A program made the translations under genes and the position numbers. 64,000 bases of DNA, from the NCBI GenBank assembly GCA_030727405.1, contig JANRBR010000039.1, forward strand, positions 175,674 through 239,673, given 5' to 3'. Origin of the DNA: Crocinitomicaceae bacterium. GTDB taxonomy: Bacteria > Bacteroidota > Bacteroidia > Flavobacteriales_D > Crocinitomicaceae. Below are positions 37,801 to 45,348 of the stretch, piece by piece; position 1 is the first letter of the stretch, and every line of letters begins with the position of its first letter. The notes below the pieces were generated by a model. The model saw only the letters and a list, made by a program, of their open reading frames with translations. It was not told the origin of the DNA and did not search any database.

Positions 37801-40737
37801 TTAATTTCTGGAGCCAATTCTTTTGTTTTGAGTGTGACAAATAATTGTGGAACAGATCAACACAATTGGAATATGCAATACACTCCTTGCACAGCTCCAA
37901 CAGTTACCATATTGAATCCAAGCAATAGCGGTATCACAGTGAGCGCAGCGAATGTGAATTTTCAAGCCTCTCTTTCAAATATTACGGGACCTCAAGAAAT
38001 CCTTTTGAGTTTAAATGGAAATTCAATTGCAACCTATGCCTACGCGAATGGGAACTTAAATGCCAATTTAAATCTTCAAAATGGATTAAATACCATTGTT
38101 CTTAAAGGCACAAATTCCTGTGGTGTCGACATCAAAACAATCACAGTTTTCTACAATAATTGCGTTGCTCCCATCATTTCAGTGAGCAGTCCATCTACCA
38201 CGAATCCAACGGTTTCAACTGCTGCTTTCACCTACACCGCAAGTGTTCAAAACTTGGCGAATTCTCAAGGAATCCTGTTAAGTTTAAATGGTACTGCCAT
38301 TTCTAATTACACGTATTCGAATGGAAATATAACAGCGCAGGTTAATTTAACTGCCGGAATCAACACATTTGTTTTATCGGTGACTAATGGCTGTGGGTCG
38401 GACATGAAATCAACCAATGTCAACTACCTAAATTGTACATCACCAAGTGTGGTAATTACCAATCCAAGCAACAATAATACGAGCGTTACAAGTGCGGCAT
38501 TTAACTTACAAGCAACGGTTCAACATATGAGTTCGGCTCAGGGAATTAGCCTTACATTAAATAGTGTTGCGCTAACCAATTTCAACTTTGCCAACGGTCA
38601 ATTATCTGCATCCGTGAACCTATCACCTGGATTAAACACCTTTGTTATTTCAGTACTCAATGCTTGTGGTAAGGATACCAAAACCCAAGTCATCAACTAT
38701 ACCGCGTGTACGGCACCTCAAGTACAAATTGTTAGTCCGAATAACACCAATTTTGGCGTATCTAATCCAATGGTGAATTTCCAAGCTACCATTTCTCAAC
38801 TCAATTCATCCCAAGGAATTAACTTGACCTTGAATGGGAATCCTATTTCTAACTATAGTTTCGCGAACGGACAATTATCAGCTAATATCACATTAAACAA
38901 CGGCGTTAACACCATCGCGGTAAGTGCAACAAACAACTGTGGAAATGACGCGCAGAATTGCATCATCCGATATGAACCATGTAATCCACCAGTTATCACG
39001 ATTACAAGTCCAACAGGAACAACGTTCACCGCCAATTCAAATACACTTGCGTTTTCTGGCTCAGTTCAAAACATGACCAGTGCACAAGGCTTAAGTTTAA
39101 CGGTAAATGGAGTGCCTGTATCAGGAGTTCAATTCAATGAGAATTCTGGTCAAGTTACTGCAACCATTCCATTATCGAACGGAAATAATTCCATTGTGTT
39201 AAGTGCAAATGGAACCTGTGGGACGGATACTAAATCAATCAGTGTCAGTTATAATCCATGTATAGCCCCTATCGTCTCCATTACAAATCCATCCACATCG
39301 TTAGCAAGCGTTAGTACAAATAATTACGCATTTTCGGGGACTGTTCAAAATGCTACTGCTCAACAAACGAGTTTGACGGTCAACGGAGTTAATATTTCCA
39401 ATTTCAATTTTACAAATGGAACGGTAACGGCCAATCTTTCACTAGCTAATGGAAACAATGAAATCGTATTAAAAGCGATCAATGCATGTGGAACCGATTA
39501 CAAAACAAGCACCATTAAATACGAAGAATGCCTTGCTCCTCAAGTAACCATCACCAATCCATCAAGCGCAAGTTCTTCCGTAACAAATGCAAACTTCAAT
39601 TTCACTGGGAACATAGAAAACATAGGAAATGGCCAAGGAATAAGCTTAACATTAAATGGAAACATCATTCCAAATGCAAGTTTCAGCAACGGACAAATCT
39701 CAGCGATTCTTACACTGAATAATGGTGTCAATCAAATCGTATTGTCCGCGATAAACAATTGTGGAAATGATAGTCAAACAATCACAGTGATGTTCAATCC
39801 ATGCGTGGCACCAATTGTGTCGATTATTAATCCAGTTGATCTATTTTACGGTGTAAATAGTTCCATTTTCCCTTTTCAAGCGAGCATACAGAACATGCCA
39901 AGTGCCCAAGGAATTAACCTCAGTGTATCCGGTAATCCAGTGAATAATTTCACCTTTAACAATGGGAGTTTAACCGCAACATTGAATTTACCGGAAGGTG
40001 TCAATGAAATCGTTTTAACCGCAACAAATGCTTGTGGTACATCCTCGCAATTGAGAACCATTCGTTATCAAAGTTGCCTTGTGCCCGAAATCATTGTTAC
40101 AACAGACCTTGGATCTGGCAGCACGGTCACGTTTAACAATGTCGTTTACACGGCAACTGTGATTAATTACGCCCCAACAACTGTTTTGCAATTATTGGTG
40201 AATGGCGTGGAACAAACGAACTTTGTTAACTCCAATGGCAACATAAGTGCCTCAATCAATTTAGTTTCAGGGAACAATGATGTCCAATTAACAGCAACAA
40301 GTGCTTGTGGTTCAGACACTGAATTATACAACCTAGATTTTCAGGAAGGAACTCCAAACAATGGAACATCTGGTGGAATGATTCAACAAAATCAAAGTCC
40401 AACAGAAATAAAAAATAATAGCCCACAAAATCAACCTGCGCAACCTAAACCAATTCAACCTACTCCAACTAAACCCACGACGACTCCAACCAAACCAACT
40501 AAACCGGCGCCAACCAAACCAACAGTCAATCCTACTCCTACACCGAATAAACCAACGACAAATCCTACTCAAACACCAGCAAAGCCAGCAAAGCCGACTC
40601 AGCCAACTAAGCCAGAACCGGTAAAACCAACATCTGGGGGAGGCACTAATACGACGACACCTCAACAAAGTCCACAAAACCCATCAAAAACAAAAACACC
40701 AAAAGGTGGAACAACTGAAAAAGGAGGAGGCAAATAA
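34822..40737 (+). CDS. Giant outer-membrane-barrel protein with 17 Ig-like repeats and Pro/Thr/Lys tail
   Basis: A 1971-residue protein. Residues 1-20 are a signal peptide ('ILSILFLSFSFARA-Q'). About 21-265 resemble an OmpA-type outer-membrane barrel ('WFWGLNAGVTWNTNDVKN', 'YVFGGIGLTWTQTYGD', 'LGFGLGYQIGKRVSIGIEH'). From about 289 to 1838 come 17 tandem Ig-like repeats of ~91 residues, each starting 'NC-x-x-P-x-(I/V)-x-(I/L)' and carrying '(N/A)-CG-x-D' near its end; CG is followed by the next repeat's first Cys after exactly 13 residues. The last ~130 residues are Pro/Thr/Lys-rich (e.g. 'KPTTTPTKPTKPAPTKPT'). There is no type A sorting domain. Architecture recalls inverse autotransporters, but homology is not claimed. 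Likely a surface or envelope-spanning stalk. Confidence 0.8.
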   Translation: MKKWYILSILFLSFSFARAQHVAYDLSSNWFWGLNAGVTWNTNDVKNVNSSGYGLTLGRSFNYDYGKRISFDIRARYLTGNWVGQDVDTFSLNQYAGGPLSIYQLDSSSVYVNNFQTEVKRLSLELVLHLNNVKERTGFDPYVFGGIGLTWTQTYGDLLNGLDSSSLYDYSSLIQNGPISPQLPSTLDGLYETRLDGGSNNSYNVKWMPSLGFGLGYQIGKRVSIGIEHKTTFTRGDSFDGFISATPRTKNDWYHYTSGYLQIHFKSRANRPLAENNTNNVNNYTTATNCPKPVITVLSGNNKTVTNSQYRLECKVGNLLSSAGATLLNDLNQPVLFNYNASTQIIDAVVQLHTGQNTFYLSANNNCGNEAVTITVTLLNCTTPTAQFTSPNGGSTTVKSSDFAFSAIIQGTVNASNIKLLMNGMALNGATYNPNNGLLQRAITLIPGVNTIQLTVSNDCGSNTYNATINYDNCVSPSLQLISPSASGTTTNLSAYTLSANMNGTLTNAKVKVFQNGILLNNVSIQSNGQIQIPVTLVAGLNTFNLEVSNNCGSDSEIITINFQNCNAPIVTIQSPTQNQSITSTSNPIRLKALVSNVSSKQNIKLIFNGIEQANFTYNAATGLVELGLNPINGNNSLTLTATNNCGSDVETVQFNNINCTGQTPVVSILSTGGTTNTAIYNLFASTSSVGSSLLYTPTVSVTQNGSPIAFNQAAGQINAVTTLLPGINTFVVTATSVSCGSDSKTITVNYNNCIAPQITLIQPTSTGGTTNTSSLSFKANASNIAQTQNIQLVKNGQQIPFTFNNGMIEASINLSNGINTITLSVSNACGNDAKTITVNYVQCIPPTIQLNSTIATGTTVTNANFAFNAIILGASGQKMSLKLNGVSSAFNNGNDAVTANLTLAPGLNTIVFSASNDCGADVETILVNYDNCLVPVISNFSNNASSIIAFANASQVISANISNANVQNIVFTQNGIQRPFTFTNGQFSAGINLISGANSFVLSVTNNCGTDQHNWNMQYTPCTAPTVTILNPSNSGITVSAANVNFQASLSNITGPQEILLSLNGNSIATYAYANGNLNANLNLQNGLNTIVLKGTNSCGVDIKTITVFYNNCVAPIISVSSPSTTNPTVSTAAFTYTASVQNLANSQGILLSLNGTAISNYTYSNGNITAQVNLTAGINTFVLSVTNGCGSDMKSTNVNYLNCTSPSVVITNPSNNNTSVTSAAFNLQATVQHMSSAQGISLTLNSVALTNFNFANGQLSASVNLSPGLNTFVISVLNACGKDTKTQVINYTACTAPQVQIVSPNNTNFGVSNPMVNFQATISQLNSSQGINLTLNGNPISNYSFANGQLSANITLNNGVNTIAVSATNNCGNDAQNCIIRYEPCNPPVITITSPTGTTFTANSNTLAFSGSVQNMTSAQGLSLTVNGVPVSGVQFNENSGQVTATIPLSNGNNSIVLSANGTCGTDTKSISVSYNPCIAPIVSITNPSTSLASVSTNNYAFSGTVQNATAQQTSLTVNGVNISNFNFTNGTVTANLSLANGNNEIVLKAINACGTDYKTSTIKYEECLAPQVTITNPSSASSSVTNANFNFTGNIENIGNGQGISLTLNGNIIPNASFSNGQISAILTLNNGVNQIVLSAINNCGNDSQTITVMFNPCVAPIVSIINPVDLFYGVNSSIFPFQASIQNMPSAQGINLSVSGNPVNNFTFNNGSLTATLNLPEGVNEIVLTATNACGTSSQLRTIRYQSCLVPEIIVTTDLGSGSTVTFNNVVYTATVINYAPTTVLQLLVNGVEQTNFVNSNGNISASINLVSGNNDVQLTATSACGSDTELYNLDFQEGTPNNGTSGGMIQQNQSPTEIKNNSPQNQPAQPKPIQPTPTKPTTTPTKPTKPAPTKPTVNPTPTPNKPTTNPTQTPAKPAKPTQPTKPEPVKPTSGGGTNTTTPQQSPQNPSKTKTPKGGTTEKGGGK
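35686..40340 (+). repeat. 17 tandem ~273-bp coding repeats (Ig-like domains)
   Basis: Protein-level repeats within the giant gene, each ~91 codons. Units differ considerably at DNA level, so they are old duplications rather than a recent array; the middle and later units (about 9-16) look most alike, sharing 'SAQGI-L-L-NG' and 'NGQLSA-(V/I)-L' patterns. Confidence 0.8.
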
Positions 40738-40749
40738 GCCTCCTTTTTT
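40726..40749 (+). terminator. Rho-independent terminator overlapping the stop codon of the giant gene
   Basis: GGAGGC-AAATAA-GCCTCC followed by T6. The 5' arm encodes the last Gly codons and the TAA stop lies in the loop, so the terminator begins inside the coding sequence. Confidence 0.9.
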
Positions 40750-40811
40750 CTTTAAATTAATAGGGAAATTCATCATTTCTTGCTATATTCGCAATCTTAA
40801 AATTTAGTGAA

Positions 40812-43043
40812 ATGGCAATTATTGGAAAAATTCGTTCGAAATCAGGATTACTTGTTGGTATTGTTGGTCTTGCGTTAGTTACGTTCATCCTTTCAGATTA
40901 CCAACATTTATTAGGAATCAATGAAGGTGAGTTTGGGATTGGAACCGTTTATGGAGAGAAAGTTGATCCAAAAGATTACAACATTGCAAGTACCAAATTC
41001 CAAGAGCAAGGTAGAAACCAAGCGATGCAAAACAATAAAGAGTTTACGGATTCCGATATGGAAACCGCAAATGATAATAGCTGGAACTACTTAGTGGATT
41101 CTACCATTTTAAGCAAAGAATACGATGCACTTGGGATTTCCGTTTCAGATCGTGAATTTAACGCCTATTTATTGGCAACAGATGGATTCGGAATCATTCA
41201 AGATTTAAATCAATTTTTTGTTGACTCTTTGACAGGTGCCGTATCACCTCAGTCGATGGTTGAAGGTAGAAAAAAATTACAATCTACTTTGACAAAACTT
41301 AAAACTAGCAAAGAGCCTCAAGCCGTTCAACAGTGGAATGGAACGAAACAATACTACACAGACACAAGAAAACGTGAAAAATACTTCGGCTTGTTAGATC
41401 AAGCAGCTTATGTAACGAACTTAGAAGCACAAGATAAATACTACGCTACGAAAGAAACAAAATCGATTTCCTTCTTATTCCGACCTTATTCTGATATCGC
41501 TGATGCGGATGTGAAAGTTTCAGAAAAAGAAATCAAAGCATATTACGAAAAACACAAAGCAGATAAAAAATATGCGATTCGCACTTCTTCTCGTGAAGTG
41601 AAGGTGTTTGATGTGGTTGTTGCGCCATCAAAAGCGGATACAAGCAAAATGAATAAAATGTTGAACGAATTAAAAGCTGGATTCATTACTTCCACAAATG
41701 ACTCGTTATATGTTTTGAGAAATAGCGACATTAAAATCTACTTCAACAGCAAGCGTTCAACTGCTGTTCCTGAAAACAATCCTAAAGCAAATCAATACCA
41801 ATCGTACCCAAATTCATACGATACCATTTTCAAATTGGCAAAAATTGGTCAAGTAGTTGGTCCATACGCCATGAAAGAAAGCATGATCATTTCCAAAGTG
41901 ATTGGATTTACACCTTCTCGTTTAAAAGCAAGACACATTCTATTGGCAACAAACGGCACGAAAGATGAGAATGCGATTGAAGCGAAGCGTAAAATGGCAG
42001 ATAGCTTATTGAAAGTCATCAATGCCGAGAACTTTACCGCTATTTCAGACAAATACTCAGATGATACACAATCGAAAAAAGAAGGTGGAGTGATTGATAA
42101 TTTCCTTGAAGGAGATATGGTTCCTGAATTTGGAGCATACTGTGCAACTGCGCCATTAAATAAATTCGGAGTTGTTAAAACAGAATTCGGATTCCACATT
42201 GTGGAAGTAATGGAAAGAGATGCCTCTCAATTACCAGTTTTGGCTTCTATCTCAAAACAATTCAAAGCATCTGAGGAGACCATTGGGAATAAGGAAAGTG
42301 AAATCAATAACATTCTTTACAAATTGGACCGTAAAATTGGTAAAACAGCGGATATCTTGAAAAAAGTGAGTGTATTCGACACCATCGTTCGTCAAGCTAA
42401 CTATGTATCTAGATCAATTGTTCTAGAAGACAATGCTCCGAAAGCATATGGATTTATGACATCGATGGCTGCAGACAAAATCCTCGAATTAGCATACAGT
42501 GATGGTGTTGAAGTTGGATCCTTAACTTCCTATCCTATCAAAGACAAGGATAAGTATGTCATCGGAATGGTGGCGTCCATAAAAGAAAAAGGTGAGCCAA
42601 CCTATGAAAACGTAAAAGCGGAAATGGAAAAAGAGTTGATCATTGAGAAAAAAGCGAAACGCTTTATAAATCAAATGTCAAAAGGTAATTCATTGAAGGC
42701 TGTTGCAAAAAATTGCAACCTAGTGGCACAAACAGCTGAAGTTACTTTTGCAAACCCACAAATTGCCAATGTAGGCTACGAGCCAGAAATCATCGGAATG
42801 TTGTTTTCTTCTGTCATGAAAAATGGAAAACGTACCTTGCCATTAAAAGGTAAAAGCGGTGTCTATATGATTCAAATCATGAAAACAACAAAAGCCCCTG
42901 CTACCAACAATTACAAGGTAGAACGCGATGAAATGGTGAAAACATTGAAAGGTTCTTTCCAAGGATTGGCTATCGGTGCTTTGCGTAAAAAAGCGGAAGT
43001 AGTTGACAACCGTAAATTAAATGCATTAGGATTACGCATGTAA
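40812..43043 (+). CDS. PpiD/SurA-like peptidyl-prolyl isomerase, membrane-anchored
   Basis: A 743-residue periplasmic foldase anchored by one N-terminal helix ('LLVGIVGLALVTFILSDY'). The N-terminal SurA_N-like chaperone region (about 35-230) precedes a parvulin PPIC domain at about 370-475 ('KARHILLATNGTKDENAIEAKR', 'SKKEGGVIDNFLEGDMVPEFG', 'GVVKTEFGFHIVEVMER'), followed by a second, degenerate PPIC-like region up to ~700. Such proteins assist folding of outer-membrane and exported proteins, which suits the many large barrels encoded here. A TATATTCG box about 30 bases upstream of the ATG may be its -7 element. Twelve bases before the next gene. Confidence 0.88.
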   Translation: MAIIGKIRSKSGLLVGIVGLALVTFILSDYQHLLGINEGEFGIGTVYGEKVDPKDYNIASTKFQEQGRNQAMQNNKEFTDSDMETANDNSWNYLVDSTILSKEYDALGISVSDREFNAYLLATDGFGIIQDLNQFFVDSLTGAVSPQSMVEGRKKLQSTLTKLKTSKEPQAVQQWNGTKQYYTDTRKREKYFGLLDQAAYVTNLEAQDKYYATKETKSISFLFRPYSDIADADVKVSEKEIKAYYEKHKADKKYAIRTSSREVKVFDVVVAPSKADTSKMNKMLNELKAGFITSTNDSLYVLRNSDIKIYFNSKRSTAVPENNPKANQYQSYPNSYDTIFKLAKIGQVVGPYAMKESMIISKVIGFTPSRLKARHILLATNGTKDENAIEAKRKMADSLLKVINAENFTAISDKYSDDTQSKKEGGVIDNFLEGDMVPEFGAYCATAPLNKFGVVKTEFGFHIVEVMERDASQLPVLASISKQFKASEETIGNKESEINNILYKLDRKIGKTADILKKVSVFDTIVRQANYVSRSIVLEDNAPKAYGFMTSMAADKILELAYSDGVEVGSLTSYPIKDKDKYVIGMVASIKEKGEPTYENVKAEMEKELIIEKKAKRFINQMSKGNSLKAVAKNCNLVAQTAEVTFANPQIANVGYEPEIIGMLFSSVMKNGKRTLPLKGKSGVYMIQIMKTTKAPATNNYKVERDEMVKTLKGSFQGLAIGALRKKAEVVDNRKLNALGLRM

Positions 43044-43055
43044 TTTTATTGATGG

Positions 43056-43622
43056 ATGCTCAAGTCTGACATCAGAAAACTCATTAAGGAAAAGAGAACT
43101 GGACTGAGTCCTTTCGAAATAACAAGAATCTCATCACAAGTTCAAGCACTTGTGATGGATTCTTTTTCGTTTAAAGGAAAATATGTTAGTCTTTATCTTC
43201 CCATTGAAAAACAGTGCGAAATAAACACTTACGGCTTGCTAGAGGGCATTACCCTCCAAGGCGGCCATGTAGTATTGTCTAAATCTAATTTCACTGATCA
43301 CACACTAAGCCTGGTACTTTATGAAGGGTCTAATCAACTAGAACTTTCAAGCTTTGGAATACCCGAACCTAAACTGGGACGCATCATTCCAGAAGCGAAA
43401 TTAGACCTTGTATTTGTTCCACTATTAGCTATAAATCAAAACGGACATCGCGTGGGATACGGAAAAGGATTCTATGACCGACTACTTAGCAAATGTAAAA
43501 AGGACTGCTTATTTATTGGATTGAACTTATTTGATGAATTCACCGAAATAAGTGACCTTCATCAAGACGACATCCCTCTTCATATTTGCTTTACTCCAAA
43601 AGGGAAATATGATTTCAGATAA
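43056..43622 (+). CDS. 5-formyltetrahydrofolate cyclo-ligase
   Basis: A 188-residue enzyme that converts 5-formyl-THF to 5,10-methenyl-THF using ATP. The N-terminal basic helix with 'LKSDIRKLIKEKRTGLS', the middle 'YLPIEKQCEI', and the signature 'VFVPLLAINQNGHRVGYGKGFYDRLL' (containing the GxGxGxYDR phosphate loop) are diagnostic. Start ATG 43056, 12 bases after the PpiD-like gene. The family gene is often called fau or ygfA. Confidence 0.9.
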   Translation: MLKSDIRKLIKEKRTGLSPFEITRISSQVQALVMDSFSFKGKYVSLYLPIEKQCEINTYGLLEGITLQGGHVVLSKSNFTDHTLSLVLYEGSNQLELSSFGIPEPKLGRIIPEAKLDLVFVPLLAINQNGHRVGYGKGFYDRLLSKCKKDCLFIGLNLFDEFTEISDLHQDDIPLHICFTPKGKYDFR

Positions 43623-43770
43623 AAAACTTCAGGGTAGGTTTCACTTGTTGGCCATACTTCTTATACCAACAAACTTGATGGCCATCTTTCTTACCACAAA
43701 TGTGTGGCTAGAATTGACCATTCACGTATGCCCTATACTCTTGGTTATTTTTGCTTTGAAGAAGCGGTAG
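43609..43770 (+). CDS. Possible 53-residue two-helix membrane protein
   Basis: A short ORF whose ATG overlaps the end of the cyclo-ligase gene by 14 bases. It encodes two hydrophobic stretches ('LLAILLIPTNLMAIFLTT' and 'LTIHVCPILLVIFALKK') separated by a short turn, with basic ends on the cytoplasmic side. The pattern is what a real small membrane protein would show, but its 3' end runs 26 bases into the convergent DUF4920 gene, and I recognise no family. It could be a chance ORF. Confidence 0.35.
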   Translation: MISDKKLQGRFHLLAILLIPTNLMAIFLTTNVWLELTIHVCPILLVIFALKKR

Positions 43771-44230
43771 GAATCAGCACGCCATCGGCCTGAAAATTCA
43801 ATTCGATTTTAGGAGCAACAATTTTATCAATTTCTGATTGTGGTGCGTTCCCGTCCTCCAAAAAGTGTTTCTGTAGCTGCACAGAAATTGTATCGTAATA
43901 AGCAATCCCATGAAAATAAGCGACGTTTCCTGTTTCCGTTTTCGGTGGAATACCAAAATGATCTTTGAAACGAATGCGCAGTAAATCACCGTCCGTTTTC
44001 TTAACATTCACCCAGCAGCCCGCGCTTTGACAAACATTCACAATTGGAGCATAGAATGTAAAGGCATCCTGTTGAGGGTTTTGGTTAAATTGCTTCACCA
44101 TGTCCTCCATTGAAATCGCTTTTGCACTGTCCACTTGAGTTGGCCCATAATGCTTAAATGCTTCTTTTGAAGAACCACAGCTTTGCAGAAGTAAACCAAT
44201 ACTTAAAATAGGGGCAAAATACTTTTTCAT
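43745..44230 (-). CDS. DUF4920 lipoprotein
   Basis: A 161-residue lipoprotein with lipobox 'GLLLQSCGSS' and the DUF4920 core: 'FTFYAPIVNVCQSAGCWVNVK', 'RIRFKDHFGIPP', 'GNVAYFHGIAYYDTISVQ'. The family is found mainly in Bacteroidota; its CxxxGCW motif suggests metal or redox chemistry but no function is proven. Attached to a membrane from the periplasmic side. Its ATG overlaps the stop of the upstream 123-residue gene by 4 bases, so both are co-translated. Confidence 0.82.
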   Translation of the reverse strand: MKKYFAPILSIGLLLQSCGSSKEAFKHYGPTQVDSAKAISMEDMVKQFNQNPQQDAFTFYAPIVNVCQSAGCWVNVKKTDGDLLRIRFKDHFGIPPKTETGNVAYFHGIAYYDTISVQLQKHFLEDGNAPQSEIDKIVAPKIELNFQADGVLIPTASSKQK

Positions 44231-44598
44231 TTTTCCAGGAAATTTTGATAGAAATCTTGCAATTGGTAAGATTTTCCATCTACTGTTATCGTTTGAATTT
44301 GATTCGCAGATAAAAAACGTAAAATTACACGACGAGATTCTGCAGTGTTACTAACCATTTGAAATGTAGCGGTGTGGTTTTTCGAGTTGAAATCAACAAA
44401 GAAAAATGGCTCGTAATATTTGGCATAACTAGCAACATCCTCTGGAGTCAAATGACTAGGAAGAATCACTTCAATTTTTCCTGAAGAAACACCTTCTTTT
44501 AATTGTTTTGACGATGAACAACTTGCGGTATTAGCCGTTTGAGCATACGAAATAGTTCCGGTAAAAAACAAAAGAAATCCAAAAAGTACATGTTTCAT
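44227..44598 (-). CDS. Small secreted protein of unknown function, partner of DUF4920
   Basis: A 123-residue protein with a signal peptide ('VLFGFLLFFTGTISYA-Q'). The mature part is ~100 residues with alternating beta-alpha character ('YEPFFFVDFNSKNHTATFQM', 'RRVILRFLSANQIQTITVDG') reminiscent of a ferredoxin-like fold, as in small metal-binding domains, but no CxxC motif is present. I do not recognise the family. ATGA overlap with DUF4920 suggests the two act together. Confidence 0.65.
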   Translation of the reverse strand: MKHVLFGFLLFFTGTISYAQTANTASCSSSKQLKEGVSSGKIEVILPSHLTPEDVASYAKYYEPFFFVDFNSKNHTATFQMVSNTAESRRVILRFLSANQIQTITVDGKSYQLQDFYQNFLEK

Positions 44599-44658
44599 GG
44601 CGAGGAGGTTTTATATCTTATATGCTAATCTACAAATTATTTTGCAATTTTGAACCCA

Positions 44659-45270
44659 ATGGCAAATTTATTCGCATATCTTGAATTGGGGCGCATCGAA
44701 TGCGGATGTGATGAAGCTGGACGCGGATGCTTGAGCGGTCCAGTTGTTGCTGCGGCGGTGATTTTAGACCCGGACAAACCCATATCAGCACTAAACGATT
44801 CGAAGAAACTCAATGAGAAAAATCGGCTCATATTGCGTGATCAAATCATGAATGAAGCACTCTCTTATGCCATTGGCGTCGTTAGTCATCAAGAAATCGA
44901 TGAAATCAATATTTTAAACGCGAGTTTTTTAGCCATGCACCGAGCCGTTGATCAATTATCCATGCAGCCACAGTTTTTATTGATCGATGGGAATCGATTT
45001 ACCCCATATCCGGACATTCCTCATACCTGTGTCATCAAAGGCGATGCAAAATACCAATCCATTGCGGCCGCATCTATCTTAGCGAAAACAAAACGAGATG
45101 AAATCATGGCCGCACTACATGTGGAATTTCCCGTTTATAATTGGAAAAAAAACAAAGGATACCCCACGATTGAACACCGTAATTCCATCGAAAAACATGG
45201 GCCGAGTCCACACCATCGTATGACTTTTCAATTGCTTGCAGATAAAAGCCAATTAGAATTGTTCGATTAA
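44659..45270 (+). CDS. rnhB: Ribonuclease HII
   Basis: A 203-residue RNase HII that removes ribonucleotides and RNA from RNA-DNA hybrids. Catalytic acidic residues are in 'GCDEAGRGCLSGPVVAAAV' (Asp-Glu) and 'FLLIDGNRF' (Asp), with 'GDAKYQSIAAASILAKTKRD' further on. The tracked start is a TTG at 44650; I prefer ATG 44659, which gives the usual short N-terminus. Divergent from the 123-residue secreted gene. Confidence 0.94.
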   Translation: MANLFAYLELGRIECGCDEAGRGCLSGPVVAAAVILDPDKPISALNDSKKLNEKNRLILRDQIMNEALSYAIGVVSHQEIDEINILNASFLAMHRAVDQLSMQPQFLLIDGNRFTPYPDIPHTCVIKGDAKYQSIAAASILAKTKRDEIMAALHVEFPVYNWKKNKGYPTIEHRNSIEKHGPSPHHRMTFQLLADKSQLELFD

Positions 45271-45348
45271 ACATTCTTCTGTTAATTTAAATCGGCTTTT
45301 TGCAAATTTACACCGCTAATTCCTTCTAATTTTGAAGAAAAACGTACA

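Noticed and set aside
35686-40340. CRISPR or satellite array
   Set aside because: Periodicity is ~273 bp, in frame and diverged; it is protein-domain repetition.
40333-40677. 114-aa ORF on the minus strand within the giant gene
   Set aside because: It is the mirror of the Pro/Thr/Lys-rich codons, giving an Arg/Trp/Cys-rich product; a shadow ORF.
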